Of a DNA stretch of 64,000 nucleotides, positions 56,500-64,000 are shown one piece after another. Made by a program: the position numbers and the translations under genes. The stretch spans positions 3,175,001 to 3,239,000 of the forward strand of contig NZ_CP076620.1 of assembly GCF_020911725.1 (NCBI RefSeq), written 5' to 3'. The notes beneath the pieces are model-generated. The model had not been told where the DNA came from. It did no database searches and saw only the letters and a list, made by a program, of their open reading frames with translations. Numbering within the stretch: the stretch's first letter is position 1; the number at the start of each line of letters is the position of its first letter. The DNA comes from Clostridium cadaveris. Its GTDB lineage: Bacteria; Bacillota; Clostridia; Clostridiales; Clostridiaceae.

Positions 56500-59400
56500 T
56501 TAGTGTTCATCATTAAATCCATCAATATCTAAATCTTCACTTTCAAGATCATCAAGATTAAGTGACTCATAATCTATTTCTTCAATATCATCTTCAAATT
56601 CATCATTCTCATCTTCATTCTCGCCTTCAGCATCAGTAGTTCCAGCATCATTTGCTAAAGTTGAAGGGTTTGGTTCATTTCCTTCTATATTAACTTCTAA
56701 ATCTTCCATATCTTCATCTACTGATTCTCTTATCTTGATTTCTTCATTCTCTTCATTATAAACTTTTACGTCTAAACATAAAGCTTGAAGTTCTTTGATA
56801 AGAACCTTGAATGATTCTGGGATACCTGGCTCTGGGATATTCTCTCCCTTTACAATAGCTTCGTATGTCTTAACTCTACCAACAACATCATCTGACTTAA
56901 CAGTTAGTATTTCTTGAAGAGTATGAGCTGATCCATAAGCTTCTAGAGCCCAAACTTCCATCTCTCCAAATCTCTGTCCTCCAAATTGAGCTTTACCACC
57001 AAGTGGCTGTTGAGTTACTAGTGAATAAGGTCCTGTAGATCTAGCATGTATCTTATCATCAACTAAGTGAGCAAGCTTTAAGATATACATGTAACCAACA
57101 GTTACTCTATTATCGAAAGGCTCTCCCGTTCTTCCATCGTAAAGAACAGTCTTACCATCTCTTGCATAACCCGCCATCTCTAAGCAATCCTCAATATTTT
57201 GCTCTGTTGCACCATCAAATACTGGAGTAGCTATATGCCATCCTAATTTAGATGCTGCTAAACCTAAGTGGACCTCTAAAACCTGACCGATGTTCATACG
57301 TGATGGTACACCTAGAGGGTTTAAGCAGATTTGAAGTGGTCTTCCATCTGGTAAGAATGGCATATCTTCTTCTGGTAATATTCTAGAGATAACCCCCTTA
57401 TTACCGTGACGTCCTGCCATTTTATCTCCAACAGATATCTTTCTCTTTTGTGCTATATAACATCTAACAAGTTCGTTTACTCCTGGTGTTAATTCATCAC
57501 CATTCTCTCTAGTAAACACTTTTATATCAACTATGATACCAGCTTCACCATGAGGAACTCTTAAAGATGTATCTCTAACTTCCCTAGCCTTTTCACCAAA
57601 TATAGCTCTAAGTAATCTTTCTTCAGCAGTAAGCTCTGTTTCTCCCTTTGGGGTAACTTTTCCTACTAATATGTCTCCAGATCTAACTTCAGCACCTATT
57701 CTTATGATACCTCTTTCGTCGATATCTTTAAGTGCATCTTCACCAACATTCGGTATATCCCTTGTGATTTCTTCTGGTCCTAATTTAGTATCTCTAGCTT
57801 CACATTCATATTCTTCTATATGAATAGAAGTAAATACATCGTCTCTTACAAGCTGCTCTGAAATAAGCATAGCATCCTCGTAATTGTATCCTTCCCAAGT
57901 TATGAAGCCCATTCTTATGTTCTTACCTAATCCAATTTCACCTAAGTCAGTTGATGGTCCGTCAGCTAATACAGAACCAATTTCTACTTTCTCACCTTTA
58001 TCAACTATAGGTCTTTGGTTTATACATGTTCCTGGGTTAGATCTCTTAAACTTAAGAAGTCTATAAGAATCTATACCACCATCAGAATCTCTCTTAACTC
58101 TAACTTCGTTAGCGCTAACATATACTACTTCGCCAGCATTTTTAGCTTTTGGGAGTACTCCTGAATCAACAGCAGCCTTATACTCTATCCCTGTTCCAAC
58201 TATTGGAGCCTGTGGCTTTAATAGTGGTACTGCCTGACGTTGCATGTTGGCTCCCATAAGTGCTCTAGATGCATCGTCATTTTCAAGGAATGGTATCATT
58301 GCTGTAGCAACAGAAACTATCTGTCTTGGTGATATATCCATAAGGTCTACATCTTCTCTTGGAATGATAAGTATGTCATCCTTAGATCTGACAGTTATCT
58401 TCTTATCTAAGAATAATCCATCTTCACCTATTAGCTCATTAGACTGAGCAATAACATATCTATCTTCTTCATCAGCTGTAAAATATCTTATCTCGTTTGT
58501 AACAACACCTGTAGCTTTATCTATAATTCTATATGGAGTTTCTATAAATCCATATTCATTAACTCTTGCATAAGTGGCTAATGAGTTAATAAGTCCTATG
58601 TTTGGTCCTTCCGGAGTTTCTATAGGACACATTCTACCATAATGAGAATGGTGAACGTCTCTAACTTCGAATCCAGCTCTTTCTCTTGAAAGACCTCCTG
58701 GTCCTAATGCTGAAAGTCTTCTTTTATGAGTAAGTTCTGAAAGTGGGTTAGTTTGATCCATGAACTGTGATAGCTGAGAACTTCCAAAGAACTCTTTTAT
58801 AGCTGCAGCTACTGGTCTAATATTTATAAGAACCTGTGGAGTTATTCCTTCTTGGTCTTGAATAGTCATTCTCTCCTTAACTACTCTTTCCATTCTAGAA
58901 AGTCCAATTCTAAATTGGTTTTGTAGAAGCTCTCCAACAGATCTTAATCTTCTGTTTCCTAAGTGATCTATATCATCTACATAACCTATTGCATATGGTA
59001 ATCCAAGTTCATAACTAATAGTTGCATAGATATCATCTCTGATTATATGCTTAGGTATTAATTTAGTTAAATTCTTTTTAATCTGTTCTTTTAGCTCTTC
59101 TTCATCAGAATAATTGTCTAAAAGCTCTTTTAAAGTTGGGTAATGAACCCTTTCTTTAATATTTAAAGTGCTTATATCGAAATTAACATGTGCTTGTAAA
59201 TCAACAAAGTGATTTCCTATTACTCTTAAAACTTTGTCTTCGACAATTATATCAACAGAATTTATACCAGCATTTTGTATTTTTAATGCCATCTCTCTTG
59301 ATATCTTTTCACCCTTAGACACGAAAATTTCTCCAGTTTCACCATTTACAACATCTTCTGCTGCTATTTGGTTAGAAATCCTAAGATTTAATGCTAATTT

Positions 59401-60231
59401 CTTGTTGAATTTATATCTACCAACTTTTGATAAATCATATCTCTTTGCATCAAAGAATAAAGATTCAATTAAAGATACTGCACTATCAACTGTAGGAGGT
59501 TCGCCCGGTCTCAATCTCTTATAGATTTCGAGTAAAGCTTCCTCTTTTGTCTTAGTGTTGTCTTTCTCTATTGTTGCTCTTAATCTTTCATCTTCGCCAA
59601 AATAATCAATTATTTCAGCATCACTACCATAACCCATTGCTCTTGCAAGTATAGTTATTGGAAGTTTTCTTGTTTTATCAATCCTTACATATATAACATC
59701 ATTAGAGTCTGTTTCGTACTCTAACCATGCTCCTCTGTTAGGAATAACAGTAGATGCAAATAACTCTTTTCCTGACTTATCTCTTGCCTCGCTATAATAA
59801 ACCCCTGGTGATCTCACAAGCTGGCTTACTATAACTCTCTCAGCACCATTTATTATAAATGTGCCTTGCTCTGTCATTAGTGGGAAATCTCCCATAAATA
59901 CTTCTTGATCTTTTATTTCGCCTGTTTCAGTATTATGAAGTCTGACCTTAACCTTTAGAGGAGCTGCATAAGTTGCATCTCTCTCTTTGCATTCCTCGAC
60001 AGAATACTTGATATTATCCCTGTCTAAGTGAAAATCAATAAACTCAAGCACAAGGTTACCAGTATAGTTGGTAATAGGGTTAATATCGTCGAACACTTCA
60101 TATAAGCCTTCTTCCAAGAACCAATTATACGAATCTAATTGGACCTCTATAAGATTAGGCATATCAATTACTTCTTTTACCTTACCAAAACTCATCCTTG
60201 TTCTTTTTCCGTTTTGAATAGGATGTACCAT
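56500..60231 (-). CDS. rpoB: RNA polymerase beta subunit
   Basis: This 1243-residue protein has the rifampicin region [20 protein letters not shown] and [20 protein letters not shown], with wild-type-looking residues. KIIVG-type C-terminal domains include [23 protein letters not shown] split across motifs. The frame opens at 60309, but AAGGGGTGAAGG precedes the ATG at 60231, giving [12 protein letters not shown], the Clostridium N-terminus. The last ~70 residues form an unusually acidic, low-complexity tail. Confidence 0.97.
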   Translation of the reverse strand: MVHPIQNGKRTRMSFGKVKEVIDMPNLIEVQLDSYNWFLEEGLYEVFDDINPITNYTGNLVLEFIDFHLDRDNIKYSVEECKERDATYAAPLKVKVRLHNTETGEIKDQEVFMGDFPLMTEQGTFIINGAERVIVSQLVRSPGVYYSEARDKSGKELFASTVIPNRGAWLEYETDSNDVIYVRIDKTRKLPITILARAMGYGSDAEIIDYFGEDERLRATIEKDNTKTKEEALLEIYKRLRPGEPPTVDSAVSLIESLFFDAKRYDLSKVGRYKFNKKLALNLRISNQIAAEDVVNGETGEIFVSKGEKISREMALKIQNAGINSVDIIVEDKVLRVIGNHFVDLQAHVNFDISTLNIKERVHYPTLKELLDNYSDEEELKEQIKKNLTKLIPKHIIRDDIYATISYELGLPYAIGYVDDIDHLGNRRLRSVGELLQNQFRIGLSRMERVVKERMTIQDQEGITPQVLINIRPVAAAIKEFFGSSQLSQFMDQTNPLSELTHKRRLSALGPGGLSRERAGFEVRDVHHSHYGRMCPIETPEGPNIGLINSLATYARVNEYGFIETPYRIIDKATGVVTNEIRYFTADEEDRYVIAQSNELIGEDGLFLDKKITVRSKDDILIIPREDVDLMDISPRQIVSVATAMIPFLENDDASRALMGANMQRQAVPLLKPQAPIVGTGIEYKAAVDSGVLPKAKNAGEVVYVSANEVRVKRDSDGGIDSYRLLKFKRSNPGTCINQRPIVDKGEKVEIGSVLADGPSTDLGEIGLGKNIRMGFITWEGYNYEDAMLISEQLVRDDVFTSIHIEEYECEARDTKLGPEEITRDIPNVGEDALKDIDERGIIRIGAEVRSGDILVGKVTPKGETELTAEERLLRAIFGEKAREVRDTSLRVPHGEAGIIVDIKVFTRENGDELTPGVNELVRCYIAQKRKISVGDKMAGRHGNKGVISRILPEEDMPFLPDGRPLQICLNPLGVPSRMNIGQVLEVHLGLAASKLGWHIATPVFDGATEQNIEDCLEMAGYARDGKTVLYDGRTGEPFDNRVTVGYMYILKLAHLVDDKIHARSTGPYSLVTQQPLGGKAQFGGQRFGEMEVWALEAYGSAHTLQEILTVKSDDVVGRVKTYEAIVKGENIPEPGIPESFKVLIKELQALCLDVKVYNEENEEIKIRESVDEDMEDLEVNIEGNEPNPSTLANDAGTTDAEGENEDENDEFEDDIEEIDYESLNLDDLESEDLDIDGFNDEH

Positions 60232-60407
60232 TAAGCCTTCACCCCTTGTATAAACTAAAATAGCCACAAGCATAATATCCCTAAGGACTTTTATGCTTCT
60301 GGATTGCATACAACATCATCATATAAGTGTAACCATATAAATGAAAATAATTCAATTTCTATACCTTTTTATCAAATTTACTCCTATATAGAATAGTACA
60401 TTTAATA

Positions 60408-60436
60408 ATGGTATCACAACAAAAACAACTAGTCAA
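60408..60436 (-). promoter_or_regulatory. Candidate promoter of rpoB
   Basis: TTGACT (60431-60436) and TACCAT (60408-60413) have a 17-nt spacer on the minus strand, after the rplL terminator. The -10 box is imperfect. It leaves a leader of ~170 nt before rpoB, which contains no obvious r-protein motif. Confidence 0.4.
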
Positions 60437-60453
60437 TAGCATAGCCTAAAAAA

Positions 60454-60479
60454 GAGGCACTTTATTAGTAAAGTGCCTC
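60454..60479 (-). terminator. Terminator (or attenuator) after rplL
   Basis: A perfect 11-bp stem (GAGGCACTTTA / TAAAGTGCCTC) with a 4-nt loop is followed by TTTTTTAGGC on the minus strand. It separates rplJ-rplL from rpoB. Confidence 0.88.
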
Positions 60480-60502
60480 ATTATTTTAAATGCGTATTTT
60501 TA

Positions 60503-60868
60503 CTACTTAACTTCTACAGTAGCTCCAACTTCAGCAAGCTTAGCCTTTATAGCTTCTGCTTCGTCCTTAGAAACGCCTTCTTTTAATGTCTTAGGTGCTC
60601 CGTCAACTACTTCCTTAGCATCCTTTAATCCTAAGCCAGTTAACTCTCTAACTACCTTTATAACCTTGATCTTTTCAGATCCAGCACTTGCAAGTACTAC
60701 ATCAAACTCTGTCTTTTCTTCTGCTGCTGCTCCTGCTGCTGCTGCTCCTGCTGCTGCAACTGGTGCTGCTGCACTTACTCCGAATTCTTCTTCGCAAGCC
60801 TTTACTAAATCATTTAATTCTAAAACGCTCATTTCTTTTATAGCTTCTATAATTTGCTCTTTTGTCAT
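60503..60868 (-). CDS. rplL: 50S ribosomal protein L7/L12
   Basis: This 121-residue stalk protein recruits GTPase factors and dimerises on L10. The N-terminal helices are [20 protein letters not shown], with an Ala-rich hinge at ~38-52 and the C-terminal domain with [20 protein letters not shown]. The frame reaches 60883, but that part contains the ribosome site (GGAGGTG), so the ATG at 60868 is the start. Confidence 0.98.
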   Translation of the reverse strand: MTKEQIIEAIKEMSVLELNDLVKACEEEFGVSAAAPVAAAGAAAAGAAAEEKTEFDVVLASAGSEKIKVIKVVRELTGLGLKDAKEVVDGAPKTLKEGVSKDEAEAIKAKLAEVGATVEVK

Positions 60869-60924
60869 TATTGACACCTCCACATTTCGTTAATATTATG
60901 ATTTGATTTCTTTTTTCTTATCTA

Positions 60925-61422
60925 CTATTCAGCAGATTCCTTGCTTTCTTTGATTGCATTTAAAAGGTATGCAAACTTTGAAAGTGGTGACTTGATACTT
61001 CCAAGAAGTTTTGCAATAAGAATATCCTTTGAAGGTATGTTTGCTAATTGCTTTACCTTATCTGCATCATATATCTCACCTTGTACTAAACCAGCTTTAA
61101 GTTCAAGTTTCTTATGAGTCTTTGCAAAATCATTTAATATTCTTGCTGGTGCAGTTACATCATCATAACCAATAGCTATTGATATTGGTCCTTGTAAATG
61201 CTCATCTAAGCCTTCGATTCCTAGTTCCTTAGCTGCAAGAATAACTAAAGTATTCTTGTAAACTTTATATTCAACTCCAGCTTCTCTTAAAGACTTTCTT
61301 AGTTGAGTATCTTCTTCAACAGTTAATCCTTGATAACTAGCAAGAATTACTGATTGAGATTTTTGTAATTTTTCTTTTATCTCTTCAACTTTAGCTTGCT
61401 TCATTTGTCTGTTCTTGTTCAC
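60925..61422 (-). CDS. rplJ: 50S ribosomal protein L10
   Basis: This protein of about 165 residues anchors L7/L12 dimers to 23S rRNA. It has [35 protein letters not shown] and the C-terminal helix [18 protein letters not shown]. The open frame begins at a GTG (61434) that is part of GGAGGTG; the GTG at 61422 (reading NKNRQMKQ) is the more plausible start. A typical L10 leader lies upstream. Confidence 0.96.
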   Translation of the reverse strand: MNKNRQMKQAKVEEIKEKLQKSQSVILASYQGLTVEEDTQLRKSLREAGVEYKVYKNTLVILAAKELGIEGLDEHLQGPISIAIGYDDVTAPARILNDFAKTHKKLELKAGLVQGEIYDADKVKQLANIPSKDILIAKLLGSIKSPLSKFAYLLNAIKESKESAE

Positions 61423-61470
61423 TACGCGTGCCACCTCCTCACAGTTAATAAACTGCTTATTCTATAAAAC

Positions 61471-61570
61471 AAAGGCCTTCCCGCAGACGCAAGAAGACCA
61501 CACATTAATCTATGTTATGGATCCTCGGTAGGTAGTAATCGTTACGCTCTCGCACCTACGGTCTACGGAT
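61471..61570 (-). ncRNA. L10 ribosomal protein leader
   Basis: On the minus strand the ~100 nt before rplJ carry the conserved L10-leader words in order: CCGTAGACCGTAGGTGC, ACCTACCGAGGA, then TGTGGTCTTCTTGCGTCTGC and GGGAAGGCCTTTG. GGTAG / CTACC-type pairings form the binding arm. L10 (with L7/L12) binding here represses rplJ-rplL translation in Gram-positive bacteria. Confidence 0.88.
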
Positions 61571-61622
61571 ATATTGTTTTTCAACTATTATAGTATACTA
61601 CAAAGACCTTTGCATGTCAATA

Positions 61623-62312
61623 CTATTCTAATACTTTTGATGAATTAACTTTAACTCCAGGTCCCATTGTGCTAGAAACAGATATAGATTTAATATATTG
61701 TCCCTTAGCAGCTGCTGGTTTAGCCTTTATAAGTGCTTCCATTAGAACTTTAAAGTTTTCAGCTAATTTTTCAGCTCCAAAAGATTTCTTTCCTAGTGGA
61801 ACGTGAACGATAGAAGTTTTATCAACTCTATATTCAACCTTACCAGCTTTAATCTCTTGAACGGCTTTAGCCACATCAAATGTAACTGTTCCTGATTTTG
61901 GATTTGGCATTAATCCCTTAGGTCCTAAAACTCTTCCTAGTCTTCCTACTACTCCCATCATGTCTGGTGTAGCAACAACTACGTCAAAGTCAAACCAATT
62001 TTCTTTTTGGATCTTTTCTACTAAATCCTCTGCTCCAACAAATTCTGCTCCAGCTTCTTGAGCTTCCTTCACTTTATCTCCCTTAGCAAAAACTAAAACT
62101 TTAACAGTTTTTCCAGTTCCATGAGGAAGAACAACAGCACCTCTAACTTGTTGATCAGCGTGTCTTGGATCTACACCTAATCTTACAGCTAATTCAATTG
62201 TTTCATCGAACTTAGCCTTTGCAGTCTTAACAGCTAATTCCATAGCTTCTACTGGTGTATATAAAGCGTTCTTATCTACTAACTTTGCACTCTCGATATA
62301 ATTCTTTCCCAT
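61623..62312 (-). CDS. rplA: 50S ribosomal protein L1
   Basis: This 229-residue L1-stalk protein governs E-site tRNA release. It begins with [20 protein letters not shown] and has [41 protein letters not shown] and [12 protein letters not shown]1 is also a classical mRNA repressor of its operon; two L1-type sites lie before rplK and before rplA itself. Confidence 0.98.
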   Translation of the reverse strand: MGKNYIESAKLVDKNALYTPVEAMELAVKTAKAKFDETIELAVRLGVDPRHADQQVRGAVVLPHGTGKTVKVLVFAKGDKVKEAQEAGAEFVGAEDLVEKIQKENWFDFDVVVATPDMMGVVGRLGRVLGPKGLMPNPKSGTVTFDVAKAVQEIKAGKVEYRVDKTSIVHVPLGKKSFGAEKLAENFKVLMEALIKAKPAAAKGQYIKSISVSSTMGPGVKVNSSKVLE

Positions 62313-62327
62313 TATTAAGCCTCCTTT

Positions 62328-62354
62328 GTGGTATTAACGGCAGTTACCTCCCAC
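62328..62354 (-). promoter_or_regulatory. L1-binding-type RNA motif before rplA
   Basis: On the minus strand GTGGGAGG opens and CCGTTAATACCAC closes a 27-nt element whose ends pair (GTGG / CCAC) with an inner short hairpin. It ends just before the rplA ribosome site. Confidence 0.6.
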
Positions 62355-62367
62355 CATTTAAACATAA

Positions 62368-62793
62368 TTAATCTTCAACAACTATTCCCATGCTCTTAGC
62401 TGTTCCTTCGATCATGCTCATAGCCGCTTCTACTGAAGCCGCATTTAAATCTGGCATCTTAGTTTCTGCAATTTCTCTTACTTTATCTCTTGAAATCTTA
62501 GCAACTTTTGTCTTGTTTGGAACACCTGAACCACTTTCGATTCCAACAGCCTTCTTTAATAATACCGCTGCTGGTGGTGTCTTAAGTATAAAACTAAAAG
62601 ATCTGTCTTGATATACAGTAATTACTACTGGAATTATTAATCCAGCTTGATTTGCAGTTTTTGCATTGAACTCCTTACAGAATCCCATAATGTTAACTCC
62701 GTGTTGTCCTAATGCAGGTCCAACTGGTGGTGCTGGAGTCGCCTTTCCTGCAGGAAGTTGAAGTTTGATCATTCCTGTAACTTTCTTAGCCAT
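62368..62793 (-). CDS. rplK: 50S ribosomal protein L11
   Basis: This 141-residue GTPase-centre protein binds the 1070 region of 23S rRNA. The N-terminal signature is [20 protein letters not shown], with FCKEFNAKT and the C-terminal [13 protein letters not shown]. Exact family length. In thiopeptide-sensitive form by appearance (prolines intact). Confidence 0.99.
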   Translation of the reverse strand: MAKKVTGMIKLQLPAGKATPAPPVGPALGQHGVNIMGFCKEFNAKTANQAGLIIPVVITVYQDRSFSFILKTPPAAVLLKKAVGIESGSGVPNKTKVAKISRDKVREIAETKMPDLNAASVEAAMSMIEGTAKSMGIVVED

Positions 62794-62812
62794 GAGTTAT
62801 TCCTCCTATACT

Positions 62813-62840
62813 GTGGTTATACGGGTTTACACCCTCCCAC
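62813..62840 (-). promoter_or_regulatory. L1-binding-type RNA motif before rplK
   Basis: On the minus strand GTGGGAGG...CCGTATAACCAC spans 28 nt, with GTGG / CCAC ends and an inner GGGT / ACCC hairpin with loop GTAA. It lies close upstream of the rplK ribosome site and resembles the L1 target in the L11-L1 operon. Confidence 0.65.
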
Positions 62841-62872
62841 TTACTAAGACTTTTCGTCTCGTGAATATTATA

Positions 62873-63415
62873 TTAATCTAATTTTTCAACTTGGTTAAAT
62901 TCTAGTTCAGCTAATGTATCTCTGCCAAACATGTTAACCAAAGCTTTTATCTTGTGCTTTTCAAGGTTTATTTCTTGAATAACAGCAATAAACTCTCTTA
63001 AAGGTCCTGCTGTAACCTTGACACTTTCTCCTACCTCCAAATCTAAATCTATAGGAGTTTCCATTATGCCCATAGATTCAACTTCTTCATCGGTAAGCGG
63101 AACAGGTTTAGATCCTGGTCCTACAAATCCTGTAACTCCTCTGGTATTTCTAACTACATACCATGATTCGTCAGTCATTATCATTTTAATCAACACATAT
63201 CCAGGGAATTTCTTCTTTACAACTACCTTCTGCTTCCCGTCCTTTTCTTCAACGACTTCTTCAGTAGGCACTTCTACAAAGTGTATTGAATCTTGTAAAT
63301 TTCTATTTTCAATAGTTTTTTCAAGAGTCGCTTTAACTTTATTTTCATACCCAGAATATGTGTGTACTACGTACCATCTAGCTTTTTCTCCCATAATTTT
63401 AGGGATGTTAAACAT
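62873..63415 (-). CDS. nusG: Transcription termination/antitermination factor NusG
   Basis: This 180-residue protein has the NGN domain (ARWYVVHTYSGYENKVKATLEK, KKFPGYVLIKMIMTDESWYVVRNT) and a C-terminal KOW domain (VGESVKVTAGPLREFIAVIQ). It has AGGAGG before the ATG at 63415, supporting the short MFNIPKI extension. It binds RNA polymerase beta' and links to S10. Confidence 0.98.
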   Translation of the reverse strand: MFNIPKIMGEKARWYVVHTYSGYENKVKATLEKTIENRNLQDSIHFVEVPTEEVVEEKDGKQKVVVKKKFPGYVLIKMIMTDESWYVVRNTRGVTGFVGPGSKPVPLTDEEVESMGIMETPIDLDLEVGESVKVTAGPLREFIAVIQEINLEKHKIKALVNMFGRDTLAELEFNQVEKLD

Positions 63416-63434
63416 CCCAACCTCCTTTTTAAAT

Positions 63435-63689
63435 TTAAATTAGTTTAGCAATTAAATCAAAGAGGTTTTTGAAAACTATGTCAACTCCGCCTATAAATAA
63501 AATATAGATCAAACAAAAAGTAGCTACTGCTATTGATGCCTTTTTAACATCCTTTTTATCTGGCCAAGTTATTCTCTTTATTTCAGCCTTAACCTCTTTA
63601 AGGAATTTGAAAAATTTAGAGAATATATTTTTAGATTCCTTATTTTTTTTAACTTGGTCCTTCTTTGTATTATTTACATCTAAAGCCAT
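63435..63689 (-). CDS. secE: Preprotein translocase subunit SecE
   Basis: This ~84-residue protein has the SecE signature FLKEVKAEIKRITWPDKKDV followed by a single membrane helix (about residues 55-80). The frame opens at a GTG (63698), but it touches the AAGGAT; the ATG at 63689 is preferred. It lies directly before nusG, as in most bacteria. Confidence 0.95.
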   Translation of the reverse strand: MALDVNNTKKDQVKKNKESKNIFSKFFKFLKEVKAEIKRITWPDKKDVKKASIAVATFCLIYILFIGGVDIVFKNLFDLIAKLI

Positions 63690-63731
63690 ATTATTCACAT
63701 CCTTAAAATAATAATAGGTGTGAGGTCTAAA

Positions 63732-63881
63732 CTACTTAGTCTCTTTGTGAAGAGTATGTTTTTGACAGAATTTACAATACTTCTTTAATTCTAGTCTGTC
63801 TGGATCATTCTTCTTGTTCTTCATTGAGTTATAATTTCTTTGCTTACACTCAGTACATGCTAATGTTACCTTAACTCTCAT
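63732..63881 (-). CDS. rpmG: 50S ribosomal protein L33 (zinc form)
   Basis: This 49-residue protein begins [20 protein letters not shown] and ends [15 protein letters not shown]. The two CxxC pairs (CTEC and CKFC) make it a zinc-binding L33. GGAGGTGCATC precedes the ATG. It is the first gene of the rpmG-secE-nusG unit, with a good promoter upstream. Confidence 0.97.
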   Translation of the reverse strand: MRVKVTLACTECKQRNYNSMKNKKNDPDRLELKKYCKFCQKHTLHKETK

Positions 63882-63952
63882 GATGTGCACCTCCATTTAT
63901 ATATCTATAGAAAGCTCATATTCTGTAGCTTTTCGTTGCGTATTACCTACAT

Positions 63953-63981
63953 ACTTTATCATAATTCAAAAATTGTGTCAA
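63953..63981 (-). promoter_or_regulatory. Promoter of rpmG-secE-nusG
   Basis: TTGACA (63976-63981) and TAAAGT (63953-63958) have a 17-nt spacer on the minus strand, 72 nt before rpmG. Confidence 0.65.
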
Positions 63982-64000
63982 CTTGTATTTGTTGCACCAA

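Noticed and set aside
60232-60309. Longer rpoB start at 60309
   Set aside because: The extra 26 residues have no ribosome site and do not match RpoB N-termini; AAGGGGTGAAGG precedes the ATG at 60231.
60666-60893. Alanine-rich plus-strand frame opposite rplL
   Set aside because: It mirrors the Ala-rich hinge of L7/L12 on the other strand; no start signals.

Overview
The window looks like the chromosome of a low-GC, anaerobic, spore-forming Firmicute of the genus Clostridium. The base composition is AT-rich and genes carry strong AGGAGG-type ribosome binding sites. There is a Clostridium-style ribosomal super-operon, a CwlD-type spore cortex amidase, and a full set of genes for glutamate fermentation through 3-methylaspartate. 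That pathway is classically known from C. tetanomorphum, C. cochlearium and C. tetani, so a member of that group is likely. The species call is inference.

Region 1 (1-17,100) is a catabolic island. Read from about 13.24 kb leftwards it holds a GntR-type regulator, the cobalamin-dependent glutamate mutase (glmS, glmL, glmE), methylaspartate ammonia-lyase (mal) and a two-subunit class I hydratase (fumA/fumB, probably mesaconase). The three subunits of a citrate-lyase-type enzyme follow (citD, citE, citF), here probably citramalate lyase. Together these turn glutamate into ammonia, acetate and pyruvate. A strong terminator closes this unit after citF. The activation genes citC, citX and citG then have their own promoter and run into a membrane-anchored TPR protein cut by the window edge. 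Rightward of the regulator lie two paralogous GltS sodium/glutamate symporters, each with its own promoter and terminator and a shared leader motif. Substrate uptake and degradation are thus clustered.

Region 2 (17,100-27,130) is accessory. It holds a CwlD-like amidase, an Na/Pi cotransporter with a PhoU tail behind a palindromic, Pho-box-like promoter, and an ABC-2 exporter cassette. These are followed by a flavodoxin, a nitrilase-family hydrolase, a spermidine-acetyltransferase-like GNAT and an unusual GNAT/nitroreductase fusion. The last part holds a small membrane-anchored protein, a DUF2691-like gene with a decayed tandem copy, and a peptidoglycan-binding-domain remnant.

Region 3 (27,130-64,000) is the translation/transcription core, all on the minus strand. 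From high to low coordinates: rpmG, secE, nusG, rplK, rplA, rplJ, rplL; then rpoB, rpoC, a ybxF-like L7Ae protein, rpsL, rpsG, fusA, tuf; then the S10-spc-alpha super-operon from rpsJ to rplQ; then the ECF transporter core (ecfA1, ecfA2, ecfT) with truA; then rplM and rpsI. The region is rich in structured leaders: an L10 leader, two copies of an L1-type site, a multi-stem rpsJ leader, an rpsM leader and an rplM leader, plus perfect intercistronic hairpins. No tRNA, rRNA, CRISPR array, complete insertion sequence or replication origin was seen.
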